This document shows, piece by piece, positions 5,580 through 5,920 of a DNA stretch of 5,920 bases. The DNA is from Methanofastidiosum sp. (GTDB taxonomy: Archaea; Methanobacteriota_B; Thermococci; Methanofastidiosales; Methanofastidiosaceae). Where the stretch lies: assembly GCA_013329085.1 (NCBI GenBank), contig DUKX01000195.1:1-5920 (forward strand). The letters are read 5' to 3'. Positions within the stretch are counted from its first letter, which is position 1. Each line of letters starts with the position of its first letter. The translations under genes were made by a program, and so were the position numbers. The notes under the pieces were generated by a model. That model searched no databases. It saw only the letters and a program-made list of their open reading frames with translations, and was not told the DNA's origin.

Positions 5580-5920
5580 TAATCCTTATGGAACTGCCAT
5601 TTCTGGCCTTAAAAATAAGATTGCATTCTTGGAGAAGGAGCTCTCGATTGTTTCCCAAGATGGAAATCTTTACATAAAGGAAGTCTCAGAGCCGAAGTTC
5701 CCAACGATATCAAAAGAGAAGATCCTGAAATATTGCGATCACTCGCCTCTCGTCCAACCAATCCATAATGCAATAATCCGTGAGGTCACAAACGCTGGAT
5801 GGTCCATCAAGCCCCTTTTCAATTTCAAGTGTGGCAAGTGTGGCCAGACCTATGACAGAACGCCAGAAGATGGCAGATGTGACTGCGGTGGCCCAATTTT
5901 AAGGCCAGATCTAGAGCAAA
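5560..5920 (+). CDS. Portal-like viral protein fragment with zinc ribbon (partial at both ends)
   Basis: A frame open from 5560 (after TGA 5557-5559) to the right edge encodes 120 residues with no ATG. Seen: SGLKNKIAFLEKELSIVSQ (15-33), then HSPLVQPIHNAIIREVTNAG (61-80) and WSIKP, followed by a C91-x2-C94 ... C107-x-C109 zinc-ribbon-like insert and RPDLEQ. The pattern 'positions occupied by neighbours, no trivial return, then aGW.I.P' is like the N-terminal part of HK97-type portal proteins, through which viral DNA is packaged. Some archaeal portal proteins, by recollection, carry such a Cys insert. The region is visibly richer in G+C than its neighbours (27 and 29 of 60 bases at 5701-5760 and 5821-5880, against 22 of 60 in pstS at 4741-4800), and uses codons such as CTC and CCG. 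It has no promoter, ribosome site or start, so the 5' end appears cut away. The portal assignment is from memory of the family and is moderate. Confidence 0.45.
   Translation, partial: MSFLEKINPYGTAISGLKNKIAFLEKELSIVSQDGNLYIKEVSEPKFPTISKEKILKYCDHSPLVQPIHNAIIREVTNAGWSIKPLFNFKCGKCGQTYDRTPEDGRCDCGGPILRPDLEQ

Overview
The window looks like chromosomal DNA of an AT-rich euryarchaeon, probably of a methanogen-related lineage. The evidence is an MTH865-family gene (known essentially from archaea), TATA-like boxes upstream of most starts, archaeal Shine-Dalgarno variants (GGAGGTG, GGTGAT), one start that looks leaderless, and a DUF2284 gene and a short two-cluster Fe-S protein of kinds common in anaerobic archaea. 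The exact lineage cannot be read from the sequence. No tRNA, rRNA or CRISPR array was seen.

Layout. Positions 1-436 (minus) carry the start of a PAS-domain sensor that runs off the left edge. Upstream on the same strand, 506-790 is a decayed piece resembling the MASE3 membrane sensor domain, so the left end looks like a split or eroded membrane sensor. A possible 37-residue ORF (862-975) precedes the middle block. There a DUF2284 metal-binding protein (minus, 981-1535) is divergent from a cysteine-containing winged-helix regulator (plus, 1659-2426). The regulator is convergent, one base apart, with a small FMN-binding split-barrel (PNPOx-like) protein (minus, 2428-2805). That gene is divergent from an MTH865-family gene (2934-3173), which is followed at 35 nt by a two-[4Fe-4S] epoxyqueuosine-reductase-like protein (3209-3895). 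Many of these are flavin, Fe-S or metal proteins, so a redox- or metal-responsive neighbourhood is a reasonable inference, not a demonstrated one.

The right part starts with a long regulatory stretch (3896-4167) and an intact PstS phosphate-binding lipoprotein (4168-5196). Where pstC should follow, only about 56 codons remain: they carry a frameshift and stop matching near 5376. Immediately after lies a minus-strand C-terminal gene fragment with its own frameshift (5389 to about 5579), and then a promoterless, startless ORF of higher GC that resembles a zinc-ribbon-containing viral portal protein (5560-5920, running off the right edge). Three gene pieces packed into about 400 bp mark a rearrangement or provirus boundary that has cut the pst operon.

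The points most worth following are this junction, the hairpin that ends exactly at the pstS start codon, the palindromic element over the predicted start of the PNPOx-like gene, and the eroded sensor at the left edge. I did not find a clear, complete new system. The closest candidate is the divergent pair of DUF2284 and the Cys-containing regulator.
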